Origin: Microcaldota archaeon
GTDB taxonomy: Archaea > Micrarchaeota > Micrarchaeia > Micrarchaeales > Micrarchaeaceae
DNA: 58,374 nucleotides
Assembly (NCBI GenBank): GCA_021792775.1
Contig: JAJYTZ010000002.1
Coordinates: forward strand, 1 to 58,374
Direction of reading: 5' to 3'
A program made the position numbers and the translations under genes. Below are positions 8,677 to 17,185 of this stretch, piece after piece. How positions within the stretch are numbered: the first letter of the stretch is position 1; every line of letters begins with the position of its first letter. The notes below the pieces were generated by a model. That model was given only the letters and a program-made list of their open reading frames with translations, was not told the origin of the DNA and did not search any database.

Positions 8677-9669
8677 CTAAGCTGCGCCTATGCTGCCGAA
8701 CAGGCCTGCGACTACCGCTCCCACAATCAGGAATACCGCTATCCCTATGAGTATGAAGACAGGTATCATCCTTATTCCTCTGACCGGCTTTCCTGAGTTT
8801 ATCGCCGCCATTATGAGCGCCGCAAATCCCGTTATTATGATTATCGCAAGGTATGAGAACAGATGATACTGCGCTATCGTTATCACTGGAGGCTGCGGCT
8901 TCAAGAATGAGGATCCAGTAGATGGAAGCCCTCCTGGATTGCTCGCAAGTATGCCAGACCATACTGTATCGGTTATCTTTATCATCTCTCCCGTCAGCCC
9001 GTACAGCACCGGCGCTGCGACCAGCCCTGCGAACGCTATAAAGATACTGTACATGAAGAGCTGGCCCGATATCTCCTTCTGCACTATCTGCTGGCTCCTT
9101 ATATCCTTTGATATCTGCTCCATGAGGTCAGCCATCTTTCCCCCGAATCTGTACGCTTCTGTGATGAGCCGTATCGACCTTGTGAGTGTGTTCGACCTGT
9201 AGCTTATCGCAAGTTTGTGTAACGCAACATCGAAGCTCTCTCCGCTGAAGAGCCTGTTGTTCATTTTCTGCACATCCTCCGAGAAGGGGGTAAATTCTGG
9301 GCGCGCCGCTATCAGCATCGACCTGTCTATGGATATCCCGCTTCTCAGATTCGCCGCAACCAGCTGGAAATATTCCGGCAGTATGTTCTCCATCTGTGTG
9401 GCGCGCTTGTCCAGCCGGTAGTTAAGCACCCCGTATATGAGCACTATGTATACTAATCCCGCAACTATGCTTATCGGGAAGGATTCGATAAGCGGCAGTT
9501 TTATCATAAGGAACATTATTCCGAGCCCTGCTATCGCTATGACAAAGAACCCGATTATCATGTACGAGAGTAAGGTGTTGAGCGGCATCGGAGACCCTGA
9601 AAGGTCAAGGACATCCTGCAGTAGCTTCCCCACCCTTCTTGACACCAGCTTTTCAAAATTTATCGCCAT
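8677..9669 (-). CDS. type II secretion F-domain membrane protein (TadC/ArlJ-like), second copy
   Basis: 330 residues. Two membrane helices (about residues 35-75) precede the cytosolic T2SSF domain (LPEYFQLVAANLRSGISIDR, then GGKMADLMEQIS), with several more helices after residue 205 and two at the C-terminus. Proteins of this type form the inner-membrane platform on which the pilus ATPase assembles type IV pilins. It is the last gene of a minus-strand operon, four bases after its paralogue. Two platform proteins in tandem resemble the TadB/TadC arrangement. It is not an archaellum gene set, as no other arl genes are nearby. Confidence 0.85.
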   Translation of the reverse strand: MAINFEKLVSRRVGKLLQDVLDLSGSPMPLNTLLSYMIIGFFVIAIAGLGIMFLMIKLPLIESFPISIVAGLVYIVLIYGVLNYRLDKRATQMENILPEYFQLVAANLRSGISIDRSMLIAARPEFTPFSEDVQKMNNRLFSGESFDVALHKLAISYRSNTLTRSIRLITEAYRFGGKMADLMEQISKDIRSQQIVQKEISGQLFMYSIFIAFAGLVAAPVLYGLTGEMIKITDTVWSGILASNPGGLPSTGSSFLKPQPPVITIAQYHLFSYLAIIIITGFAALIMAAINSGKPVRGIRMIPVFILIGIAVFLIVGAVVAGLFGSIGAA

Positions 9670-9673
9670 AGTA

Positions 9674-10816
9674 TCACATGCTAAATACCGGCCTCGAGCT
9701 TGTTATGAGCTTGAGGAAGACAATCTGAAGGAACCCTATGCCTATCAGTGCGCTGAAAAGTATCTGCGGGGTTATCTGGAAGAGAGATATGAAAGTGGTC
9801 AGGATTGTTCCGACCGCGATGCCCATGCTTGGGAGTATGACGCCGAACAGCATATAGAACATCGCGATCGCGTTGAGTTTCTGCCCATACCTCCTGAGCT
9901 CTATCATCCTTTCCTGCTGCAGATCGTCGAGGACCGTCTGGAGGGATGCGACCACGTCAGCTCCTGCGCGTACGCTGACAGAGGCCTGTATCATTAGACG
10001 CCTGAAGGATTGGCTCTTCGTATCGCTTATCTGTTTGTCTATCGCATCCTCAAGCGGCGAACCTAGCTGCACCTGTTCAATTATCTTCCTGAACTGTATG
10101 CTCGCATCGCCGTATCCTGTGCTTACTGAAGCCATCGCATTGTATAGCGGCATGCCCGACCTTAGCGATATGATGAGATCCCGCGCTGCAAAGAGTATAT
10201 CCTTTTCTACCCCCTTCTCGCTCTTCTTCCTCTTATTGTTTGGATAGTTGATGAATGTACTGAATGCCATTCTGAAAAAAACGAAACTCAAGACTATCCC
10301 AATCAGTATTGAGATTATTACGGTTTGCCCCAGCCTGATGAATATGACTATTGTTGCTGCGGCTATCATAAGCGCTACCGCTACCGCAGAGAAGAGCATC
10401 CGCCTTATGAATGATTCCGGAGTGCCTGGCACGTTCTGCGAGGTCAGTACTCCTGAAAGCTCCTTATGCGCTGAGAGTGTCTTTGCTACATACTTCGATA
10501 CAAAACCGCTTTTGTACACCGGTCTGCCTATCTTTGAAGATGATTGTTGGAGTGGAGGTGTTCGGATGGGGCCGCTCGTTACTCTGGATATCGGAGTTAT
10601 CTGCGGTACAGTCTCCGCCTTGGGATGGACTGGCTGCTGTTGGATCTGCGATTCTTGCTGTTCTGCGGGTCCTTGCTGCGGCGCTGCAGGCTTTGCCTGC
10701 AGTGCATCGCCCTTCTTCTCCGCGCTCTTTCTCTTGAACAGAGAGAATCCCGGCTTAGGCTGAAGAACTATGTCCTTTCCGTCAACCTTGACCACCTTGG
10801 GCTTCTTCTCAAACAT
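9674..10816 (-). CDS. type II secretion F-domain membrane protein (TadB/ArlJ-like), first copy
   Basis: 380 residues. A long, low-complexity Gln/Pro-rich cytosolic N-terminus (about residues 25-90) leads to paired membrane helices near residues 140-180. The T2SSF domain follows, with ARDLIISLRSGMPLYNAM and AGADVVASLQTVLDDLQQER, then three C-terminal helices. It is predicted to be the second half of the pilus assembly platform with the downstream paralogue. Its start overlaps the end of the preceding 180-residue gene by eight bases. The Gln/Pro linker is unusual and may bind the neighbouring cytosolic proteins. Confidence 0.85.
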   Translation of the reverse strand: MFEKKPKVVKVDGKDIVLQPKPGFSLFKRKSAEKKGDALQAKPAAPQQGPAEQQESQIQQQPVHPKAETVPQITPISRVTSGPIRTPPLQQSSSKIGRPVYKSGFVSKYVAKTLSAHKELSGVLTSQNVPGTPESFIRRMLFSAVAVALMIAAATIVIFIRLGQTVIISILIGIVLSFVFFRMAFSTFINYPNNKRKKSEKGVEKDILFAARDLIISLRSGMPLYNAMASVSTGYGDASIQFRKIIEQVQLGSPLEDAIDKQISDTKSQSFRRLMIQASVSVRAGADVVASLQTVLDDLQQERMIELRRYGQKLNAIAMFYMLFGVILPSMGIAVGTILTTFISLFQITPQILFSALIGIGFLQIVFLKLITSSRPVFSM

Positions 10817-11351
10817 CTACCAAACCTATTTTTCTTATGATCTCTTCAAGCAACATGTCTCTGAAACTAATGAGCGATTGATCTGCTTGGTCTGTTGGTA
10901 ATGACGCGGACGCAGATTTCAGGCCGTATGCCTCCCGTGCCACTATAGAGATGTGCCTTTGATCAAGCACGTTCTGCGCTATCGCCTCGCTGATTCTTTC
11001 CAGTTCTGCTATCTGATCTGCCAAAGATAAACTCGGCAATATCAGTTCCTTTATGTCTATCTCGTTGGGGTTTATGTGTATCGCGGTCGGCTGTGGCGTT
11101 CTGTACTCTTGTTTCTTCTGATACTGCGTAATCCCCTCTCTTGCAAGGAAGCCTACCACATCCTTGTAGCTCTTCGGCTCTCTCCTCTCTGGCTCCCTAT
11201 CTATAAGCTGTGATATGTCTATCTCTATCTCATAGTCCCGGGGAGGCGTTCCCTTTTCTATCTCCGTTATCATGTTGGAGAGCTCGGAATAGCCCTGTGC
11301 CTTCGCGTTGCCCGTTGTGCCATTTTCCGTCTCCGTCTCCATTTTTACCAT
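10809..11351 (-). CDS. pilus-operon accessory protein, unknown function
   Basis: A 180-residue acidic cytosolic protein that I do not recognise. Two regions look ordered: about residues 40-75 (DYEIEIDISQLIDREPERRE) and a helical C-terminus with SLADQIAELERISEAIAQ. There are no membrane segments. Its ATG shares one base with the ATPase stop codon and its end overlaps the next platform gene, so it is translationally coupled on both sides. A role as an adaptor between ATPase and platform is an inference from position. Confidence 0.6.
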   Translation of the reverse strand: MVKMETETENGTTGNAKAQGYSELSNMITEIEKGTPPRDYEIEIDISQLIDREPERREPKSYKDVVGFLAREGITQYQKKQEYRTPQPTAIHINPNEIDIKELILPSLSLADQIAELERISEAIAQNVLDQRHISIVAREAYGLKSASASLPTDQADQSLISFRDMLLEEIIRKIGLVDV

Positions 11352-12850
11352 CAGAAGTTCTTGTAATCGAAATCAATATTGCTCTTTGCCATATTGACTA
11401 CTTTCTCCTTGTTCTTGTAGTACTGCGCTACGACGAATCCTGCATCGTCCACATTCACTATGTTCTTGTTGGTCATCCAATCCAGTATTATCTTGTGGTC
11501 TTCGAGTACCTTGTTTATTTCCTCTTTCGTTACGCCTGCATACAGCATCAGCGTATCAGCCAGCTTCGTCATCTCCTTGTCCTTGATTATGGTGTCGTGC
11601 AGATAGTCCCATTTATACAGCACGTTCGCATCCCCTGAATCCAGGATTTCGCCGAATTCCAATACCCTTCTTATGTTCTTGGTCCTGTGTCGGATTAGGG
11701 AGACTATGCATCCCAATGCGTTCATCATCACTTTCGGCGAATTTATCGGCGGATTTGTCATTCTCACTATCGTGTCTTTCACATTGTCTGCGTGGAGCGT
11801 GGCGTAGACAGAATGCCCTGTGTGTATCGCTTCGAAAAGTGTCTCTGCGTCTTCCTTGGTTCTTACCTCTCCTACTATCACTATGTCCGGCCTCTGCCTA
11901 AGTGCGTTTATCATGAGCTGATAGAGGTCTATCGCCCCCTTCCCCTCGGGATTAGGCTGTCTTGTCAGCATCGGCACCCACTGATAGAACTTAGGCAGTG
12001 TAAGCTCCCTTGTTTCCTCTATGGATATTATCCTCCTGCTTGCGGGAAAGAATATGCTGATCGCATTCAGGAAACTCGTCTTTCCGCTTGCTGTTCCTCC
12101 TGACACCAGCAAACTTATTTCGTTCTCTATGCACATCCATATCAGGGCCGCCACATCTGAAGTGGTCGACTTTGCTTTTATGAGCGCTGGCATGGTCCAT
12201 GGATTCTTCTCGAATTTCCTTATGGTTATAGTGTTCCCTACCTGCGATATCGGGAACAGAGTCGCGTTAACTCTCGAACCATCAGTTAGCTCGGCATCCA
12301 TAAGGGGAGATAAATTGTTTAGCTCCCTTCCGACCTTTCTGCCTATCTGCTGCGCTTGGTCGTATATCATGTTCTCGCTCTGCGGTTTTATGTTTGTCTT
12401 TGCCCATCCGACCTTTTTGTGGAAGACCCAAACCTCTGACTTTGAGCCGTTTACCGCAATCTCTTCCAGATCGCCGTCCGCTATAAGAACTTCAAGCTCG
12501 CCGAGCCCAAGCATCATGTTTACTATGTATGAGATGAGAAATCGCTTTGTTTTCGGATCGATGTCGGGCATGTTTTTGTCCACCAGCAGTTCGCTCGCAC
12601 GGACATACCTGATGTTGAGCTCCCTTATGTATTCACGGTCATCGATTCTTGATGGATCTATTGGGACTATCGAGACCAGATTTGCCCTGAAAGACATTAG
12701 AAGAAGACGTGTCGCGTCAGTTACTCCCTCAAAGTCCACTTCATATATCGGTACAAATTCGTCAGGCTTGAAATAGATCTTGATCTGCGCGTTCATCCCG
12801 TTGACATCTAATGAATATTCCTTGAAAACCTTGTTTGTATCTTCTGTCAT
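11351..12850 (-). CDS. type II/IV secretion system ATPase (TadA/ArlI/VirB11 family)
   Basis: About 499 residues. An N-terminal domain is followed by the hexameric ATPase core: Walker A in SGGTASGKTSFLNAI, an Asp-box region with EETRELTLPKFYQWVPM, Walker B in PDIVIVGEVRTKEDAETLFE, and the His-box in GHSVYATLHADNVKDT. It powers pilin insertion or extraction at the membrane platform encoded downstream. I chose the ATG at 12850 because GGAGGG lies just before it; a longer frame to 12910 would run into the preceding gene. The C-terminal ~110 residues extend beyond the core and are mostly helical. Confidence 0.92.
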   Translation of the reverse strand: MTEDTNKVFKEYSLDVNGMNAQIKIYFKPDEFVPIYEVDFEGVTDATRLLLMSFRANLVSIVPIDPSRIDDREYIRELNIRYVRASELLVDKNMPDIDPKTKRFLISYIVNMMLGLGELEVLIADGDLEEIAVNGSKSEVWVFHKKVGWAKTNIKPQSENMIYDQAQQIGRKVGRELNNLSPLMDAELTDGSRVNATLFPISQVGNTITIRKFEKNPWTMPALIKAKSTTSDVAALIWMCIENEISLLVSGGTASGKTSFLNAISIFFPASRRIISIEETRELTLPKFYQWVPMLTRQPNPEGKGAIDLYQLMINALRQRPDIVIVGEVRTKEDAETLFEAIHTGHSVYATLHADNVKDTIVRMTNPPINSPKVMMNALGCIVSLIRHRTKNIRRVLEFGEILDSGDANVLYKWDYLHDTIIKDKEMTKLADTLMLYAGVTKEEINKVLEDHKIILDWMTNKNIVNVDDAGFVVAQYYKNKEKVVNMAKSNIDFDYKNF

Positions 12851-12851
12851 C

Positions 12852-14126
12852 TTATCCCTCCTTTTTAGCAGTTTCCACCAACTTCGCCGATGAGAGTATG
12901 TTTGTAGCACTATCGACCTTTCCGCTTATCTTATCTAGTTTGCCTTTTAGTTCATTGCTTTTTATCTCCAGTTTGCCAAGCATGCCCATCTTGTTCTGCT
13001 TCCCGGTCTTAGGCTGCGCCAGATTTATGCTTTTCAGGCCGCGCTCCAATAAACTTATATCTTTCTGGACAGTATCCAACTCCTTTTTCGCCTCGATTAT
13101 GAGCTGGTTTGCCTCAATTATCGCACGGCCCGTTCCCCCTTTTTCTGATATCGCTTGGTTCATTTCCTCTATGGAATCGAAGAGCGGCAGTGCTTTCAGC
13201 TTATAATCGCTTGCAAGTTGGCCCAACGCCTTTTCTATAGAGTTATAGTCCGACTCGACCTTGGCCTTTAGGTCTGACATCCTTTTCAGTGACGCCTTCT
13301 CTTCGCTTATTGTCTTCGGCAGGTTCTGGCTCGTACTTTTTGCTATCGCATTCCACTCGTTGAGGTTCTGGAGCTCTATCCTTATCCGGTCTGATGTCCT
13401 CTTTATCTCTGCGTCTATCTCTCGTTCCGCCTCATCCAGTGTCTTCTTTAACAATCTTACCTGGTCGTCTATATCTTTCCTGACCGCCTCTAGTTCCTTC
13501 TTCTTGTTCGTCTTTAGGTCTTCTATGACGCTCTCGAACCTCTTAGCATCTTCCGCTAACTCCGTTATTTTCTGTATATCGACAGATTTTGCCGATATGT
13601 CCTCCAGCTTCTTGTATTCATAATCGAACTTCGTTATTGCGCTTTTCTTTTCTGATTCCGCCTTTTTCTGTATCTCGTTTATCCTCTTCTCCGCGTCCGT
13701 CGCTTTTCTGAACATGTTGTCTAATTCTGAAAGAGTCTTGTGAAGCGCGGGAAACTTACGCATAAACTCCTTGTCAAGCACATTCGCCTCTTTGTAAAGT
13801 TCTTCTATCTTCGATTTAAGCTGCTCCTCCCTCAAGTGCTGGTATTCGGTGCTCTGCGAGATTCTTGCCTTCTGAATACTCATAAGCTCTGTCGCAGCGA
13901 CGTTCTGCGCTGGTGCTGCGTTGACAGGCGCCACGAACATTTTGCCTATCTCGTTTGTTATCTTGACCAGACCGCCGGACTCAAGTATCTTGGCCCAATC
14001 TTCCACTATCCCAGGATATGTGCCAAGTACCGTAGCAATCGTATTAACATCGCTCTTGCCGTTGGAGTTTATGTACTCAAGCATAGAGTCAATGGTAGTC
14101 TTACCCGATACGATGTCTTCAGCCAT
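12852..14126 (-). CDS. coiled-coil protein, first gene of the pilus operon
   Basis: About 424 residues. An N-terminal winged-helix-like segment (residues 1-60, with VNTIATVLGTYPGIVEDWAKILESGGLV) is followed by a long heptad-rich coiled coil of roughly 300 residues with few prolines, and no membrane helix. A GTG nine bases earlier could add three residues. Only one base separates it from the ATPase gene. It could be a scaffold or length-control rod for the pilus machine, but no homologue is recognised. A TATA-like TTTTATATAT (RC) is near 14249-14258. Confidence 0.7.
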   Translation of the reverse strand: MAEDIVSGKTTIDSMLEYINSNGKSDVNTIATVLGTYPGIVEDWAKILESGGLVKITNEIGKMFVAPVNAAPAQNVAATELMSIQKARISQSTEYQHLREEQLKSKIEELYKEANVLDKEFMRKFPALHKTLSELDNMFRKATDAEKRINEIQKKAESEKKSAITKFDYEYKKLEDISAKSVDIQKITELAEDAKRFESVIEDLKTNKKKELEAVRKDIDDQVRLLKKTLDEAEREIDAEIKRTSDRIRIELQNLNEWNAIAKSTSQNLPKTISEEKASLKRMSDLKAKVESDYNSIEKALGQLASDYKLKALPLFDSIEEMNQAISEKGGTGRAIIEANQLIIEAKKELDTVQKDISLLERGLKSINLAQPKTGKQNKMGMLGKLEIKSNELKGKLDKISGKVDSATNILSSAKLVETAKKEG

Positions 14127-14285
14127 TAATCCCACGCAACTCCAGCATAATCAAAGCGGAATGCACAATACCTGCGCATTTCCTATTCGCAATAAGATGG
14201 TTTTTGATCGCCAATCCTCCTTCCATAGAGACTATATCTTTATCTATTTTTATATATCTTTCTGTCGCTGGATTGTGGGCGGCGG

Positions 14286-14975
14286 TCAGAGTATGTTCCT
14301 ATAAAACATAGAGAAGAAGAGCGCGATGATGAAGATTATAAGTATCTCAAGTAGCGATATGCCTGTAAACATCACAGTCAGGACGAATATGACTCCCATC
14401 GTGAGTATGTATATGGGTGGATTCCAGGCAAGCACCTTGCTGCCGTCCAACGGAAATATGGGTAGCATATTGAAAAAGGCAAGTATTATGCTTATGAACA
14501 TCACGACACTTACGAGACTGAGGAGGTATCCAGTAGGGCTGAATATATACAGAATAGCGACAAATATCGCGAAGACAACAAAGTTTGTCAGTGGACCGGC
14601 CAGCGAGACAATCCCGTTCTCCTTTTTGGTGAACTTGTTTGTGTATATCACTGTTGCGCCTGGGATCCCTATCAGAAATCCGAAAAGTCCGGTAAGTAGC
14701 GTTATGAGAAGTCCGTTGGTGCTGCTCTGAAAGCCCGCAATCGCCCCATATTTTTGGGCCACGAACTTGTGCATCAGTTCATGCAGAACAAAGCTAAGGC
14801 TCACTCCGATAAATGAGATAGGTATGAGGAGTACAAATTTGGAGATGGCTCCTGTACCGCCTAACTGCTCTATCCCTCCAATAAGCGTGAACGCTATCGC
14901 GATAGTAAGTATCAGGTCTGCTACGATTATGTCGCGGAGCTCCCGCTTCGTCGATATGTTTGGACGCACGTACAT
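14286..14975 (-). CDS. M50-family membrane metalloprotease
   Basis: A 229-residue multi-pass protein with the zinc motif HELMHK (residues 65-70) inside a membrane helix, and the second ligand motif in NMLPIFPLDGSKV near residue 168. This is the short site-2-protease form without a PDZ domain. Such enzymes cut membrane proteins within the bilayer, often to release regulators. The message is probably leaderless: the ATG lies about 25 bases from a TTATAA box shared with the divergent tRNA-Gln gene. The substrate is unknown. Confidence 0.88.
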   Translation of the reverse strand: MYVRPNISTKRELRDIIVADLILTIAIAFTLIGGIEQLGGTGAISKFVLLIPISFIGVSLSFVLHELMHKFVAQKYGAIAGFQSSTNGLLITLLTGLFGFLIGIPGATVIYTNKFTKKENGIVSLAGPLTNFVVFAIFVAILYIFSPTGYLLSLVSVVMFISIILAFFNMLPIFPLDGSKVLAWNPPIYILTMGVIFVLTVMFTGISLLEILIIFIIALFFSMFYRNIL

Positions 14976-14997
14976 AACACAATATATGAAGAAACGC

Positions 14998-15003
14998 TTA
15001 TAA
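14998..15003. promoter_or_regulatory. bidirectional TATA box for the M50 gene and tRNA-Gln
   Basis: The self-complementary core TTATAA is centred at about 15000.5. The first base of tRNA-Gln (15028) lies 27 bases to the right and the ATG of the leaderless M50 gene (14975) 25 bases to the left. Both distances match archaeal TATA-to-start spacing. Confidence 0.55.
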
Positions 15004-15027
15004 AAGGTGCCTACTAAAGTGGTTTAT

Positions 15028-15121
15028 AGCTCCATCGTCTAGTGGTCATTGCCAAGAAGCAACCAAAAAAGGACGGCGGCCTCTGGAGCCGTAAACGCCA
15101 GTTCGAATCTGGCTGGAGCTA
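15028..15121 (+). tRNA. tRNA-Gln (CTG) with a D-loop intron
   Basis: Acceptor AGCTCCA pairs with TGGAGCT. The T arm is GCCAG-TTCGAAT-CTGGC, and the anticodon arm is GCGGC-CTCTGGA-GCCGT, giving anticodon CTG. The D stem GTCT/GGAC encloses 30 bases instead of the usual 7-11. Within it TGGT (15043-15046) pairs with ACCA (15062-15065), flanked by three-base bulges CAT and AAA, which is a bulge-helix-bulge splice site. This predicts a roughly 19-base intron at 15049-15067. The exact 3' cut is uncertain because of the A run. No CCA is encoded. Confidence 0.88.
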
Positions 15122-15257
15122 TTGATTGTTTAGGTTAAGTGCAAAGTTGAAACTTCTTCTCAGTAGTCCCGCATAGCGACTTGATTTTGGTCTAGTTTAT
15201 CCCCAAACAATGCCCCCAACATCCCCTCAAGCAAAGATATTAATATATTACATTCTA

Positions 15258-15274
15258 TAATACATAATGTATTA
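15258..15274. promoter_or_regulatory. palindromic operator of vapBC
   Basis: A perfect inverted repeat, TAATACAT-A-ATGTATTA, ending nine bases before the vapB ATG and overlapping an AT-rich promoter region (TTAATATATTA near 15240-15250). VapB antitoxins bind such palindromes to repress their own operon. Confidence 0.6.
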
Positions 15275-15283
15275 CGTGATGGT

Positions 15284-15514
15284 ATGAAGGAGGTCACAAT
15301 AATATCAATAAGGATCCCAAAAGAGATTAAGAGCAGAATGCGCGAGCTTGGCATTAAACCATCCGATGCGGCTAGGGCGGGCATTGATATGGAAATACGA
15401 AGGCACGAACTATTAAAACTCCAGAAAAGAGCCGCTGCGTATAAGGGGAAATGGGTTGAAGTATCAGACAAACAGATTGCCAAGGATGTTAGAGAAGACA
15501 GGGATTCGAGATGA
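15284..15514 (+). CDS. VapB-like antitoxin
   Basis: 76 residues. The N-terminal 45 residues fit a ribbon-helix-helix DNA-binding domain: strand TIISIRIPKEI, then helices around residues 14-40. The C-terminal tail (AYKGKWVEVSDKQIAKDV region) would wrap the toxin. It overlaps the downstream PIN-domain gene by four bases (ATGA). GTGATGG upstream serves as the ribosome site. Antitoxin identity rests on size, fold pattern and partner. Confidence 0.75.
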   Translation: MKEVTIISIRIPKEIKSRMRELGIKPSDAARAGIDMEIRRHELLKLQKRAAAYKGKWVEVSDKQIAKDVREDRDSR

Positions 15515-15909
15515 CATATATCTTTGACTCTTCTGCTATATACTCCTTGATATCTAGGAAAGAGTATGGCTATTTTGCTGACAGCTGTACAATTTACTTA
15601 GCAGAGTATGAATATGGCAACATATTATGGAAAGAGTTTTATCTTCATAAGAGACTCGGTGCTGCCCAAAAGAAAGAAATGGCCGATATTGCAGAGAAGG
15701 TTTTTGCTAATATAGAAGTTGTTGATACCTCAGGCTATATAGAGGAGGTAATCAACTTAGGTGCAAAGTTAAGGATACCATCCTATGACGCTTCTTACGT
15801 ATTCTTTGCAATGAAAAAAAACGCTGTGCTTGTGACCGCCGATGAGAAGCTAACCCAAAAATTAAACGGTGTTATAACTACAGTTAGCCCAGACAAATTA
15901 TTTGAATAG
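15511..15909 (+). CDS. vapC: PIN-domain ribonuclease toxin (VapC family)
   Basis: 132 residues. The PIN-domain acidic residues are visible: FDSSAIYSL at the N-terminus (Asp6), an Glu in LAEYEYGN near residue 40, and PSYDASYVFFA near residue 91, with VTADEKL following. VapC toxins are Mg-dependent RNases that typically cut tRNA or rRNA. The length is standard and no key residue is missing. It sits next to a tRNA gene, a common integration context. The target RNA cannot be told from the sequence. Confidence 0.85.
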   Translation: MTYIFDSSAIYSLISRKEYGYFADSCTIYLAEYEYGNILWKEFYLHKRLGAAQKKEMADIAEKVFANIEVVDTSGYIEEVINLGAKLRIPSYDASYVFFAMKKNAVLVTADEKLTQKLNGVITTVSPDKLFE

Positions 15910-15996
15910 CAAACCTATGATAATAGACACGAGAATTACTTTGGTCGCACCGCGCAGTTTTAAACTTTGGCATATAATGGTTAGAGGTGTCCGGTA

Positions 15997-16404
15997 ATGG
16001 AAAACCACATCATAATATGCGGGTTTGGGCGGGTAGGAAGGAAGGTCGCAGCCGTGCTTAAAGAGCACAATATCCAGTTTGTCATCATAGACAGCAACCC
16101 TGAGACAAAGGACCTTGCAGAAGAGCTCGGTTACAAGTTATTGACTGGCGATGCGACCTCTGAGAAAATGCTACTTTCAGCCGACATAGACAAGGCAAAA
16201 GGCCTAGTCGCTGCCATGGACAATGACGCAAAGAACCTTTTTGTGGTGATAACTTCCAGAAAGTTGAACAAGAGTCTCTTTATATGCACCAGGACAAGAG
16301 ACGATATGGTAATTGACAAGTTCAGGGAGGCGGGCGCAAATTTCATAGTGAATGTGCTGAGAAGCGCTACCGACGAGATTCTTAGCGAATTGTCAAAAGG
16401 TTAG
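15997..16404 (+). CDS. RCK/TrkA-N domain protein (soluble K+ channel regulator)
   Basis: 135 residues forming one Rossmann-type RCK domain. GFGRVG (residues 9-14) binds NAD(H) or nucleotide, Asp30 (IIDSN) would contact the ribose, and GDATSEKML follows near residue 52. There is no membrane segment or C-terminal TrkA-C domain. Such subunits gate potassium channels or transporters. It is the first of three consecutive RCK-containing genes on one strand; the next starts three bases later. A TATA-like CATATAATG lies near 15972-15980. Confidence 0.85.
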   Translation: MENHIIICGFGRVGRKVAAVLKEHNIQFVIIDSNPETKDLAEELGYKLLTGDATSEKMLLSADIDKAKGLVAAMDNDAKNLFVVITSRKLNKSLFICTRTRDDMVIDKFREAGANFIVNVLRSATDEILSELSKG

Positions 16405-16407
16405 GCC

Positions 16408-17184
16408 TTGAAAGCAACTGAACATGATATTATTGGGGACATAAACTTCAGGTACTTAGTAATCATGTTGTTTCTTGTCCTCGTCGCGTTCCTGCTCTCT
16501 ACTCTCCTGGTCAAGGATATAATACCGCAGTTAAACTACAGCGACGCAGCTTATTTCGTCATAACGGTGCTGTTTGATGTAGTCGGCATAGATATGTCAA
16601 AAGTCGTCTACTCATACGCCCTTACCTCCGGTATAAAGTTTGATGTGCTCTTGCCTGTGCTTATAGCTGATGGAATGATAAAAATCGTTGTAATAGGTTT
16701 TGCGCTTGCGGGATTAGTCGAATTCATTTCAAGCATGAACATACGTGACAAGATAATAAGATTTAGAATCAGGCACTATAAGAGAATGGTCATCGTGTGT
16801 GGATATGGAGGGCTTGGCGAGAAGATCTGTGATGAGCTTTCTTTGCGCCGCGTTGATTTTGTAGTTCTGGACAAGGATACGAATAAGCGCGAGATATTTA
16901 TCGCAAAGGGTTATAATTACCTATTCGGAGACTTTACTGATAAGAAGGTGCTTAGGGAGGCGGGGAGCGCAAAGGCTAGCACTATAATATTCTCGAACGG
17001 GGACGACTTGGAGAATACTATAGGGATAATGGCAGTGCGCAGTATCAATAGCCAGATAAAGGTGATATCCAGAGGAAAGAGCGAGCAGGCGAAAGACAAT
17101 ATGACTTACGTTGGAGCCGACTTCTGCATCATACCGGAGATTACTACTGGTAATAGCATAGGAGAGGCTTTGTTGGGGAGATGA
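16408..17184 (+). CDS. membrane protein with C-terminal RCK domain, channel-like
   Basis: 258 residues. Two to three membrane helices lie in the first 115 residues, and an RCK domain with GYGGLG (about residues 132-137) makes up the rest. The layout matches 2-TM K+ channels such as MthK, but the pore position reads FVITVLFDVVGID with no TVGYG selectivity filter. It starts at TTG, as no earlier in-frame ATG exists. It may be a non-conducting partner or a transporter-like sensor. It follows the soluble RCK gene by three bases. Confidence 0.75.
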   Translation: MKATEHDIIGDINFRYLVIMLFLVLVAFLLSTLLVKDIIPQLNYSDAAYFVITVLFDVVGIDMSKVVYSYALTSGIKFDVLLPVLIADGMIKIVVIGFALAGLVEFISSMNIRDKIIRFRIRHYKRMVIVCGYGGLGEKICDELSLRRVDFVVLDKDTNKREIFIAKGYNYLFGDFTDKKVLREAGSAKASTIIFSNGDDLENTIGIMAVRSINSQIKVISRGKSEQAKDNMTYVGADFCIIPEITTGNSIGEALLGR

Positions 17185-17185
17185 G

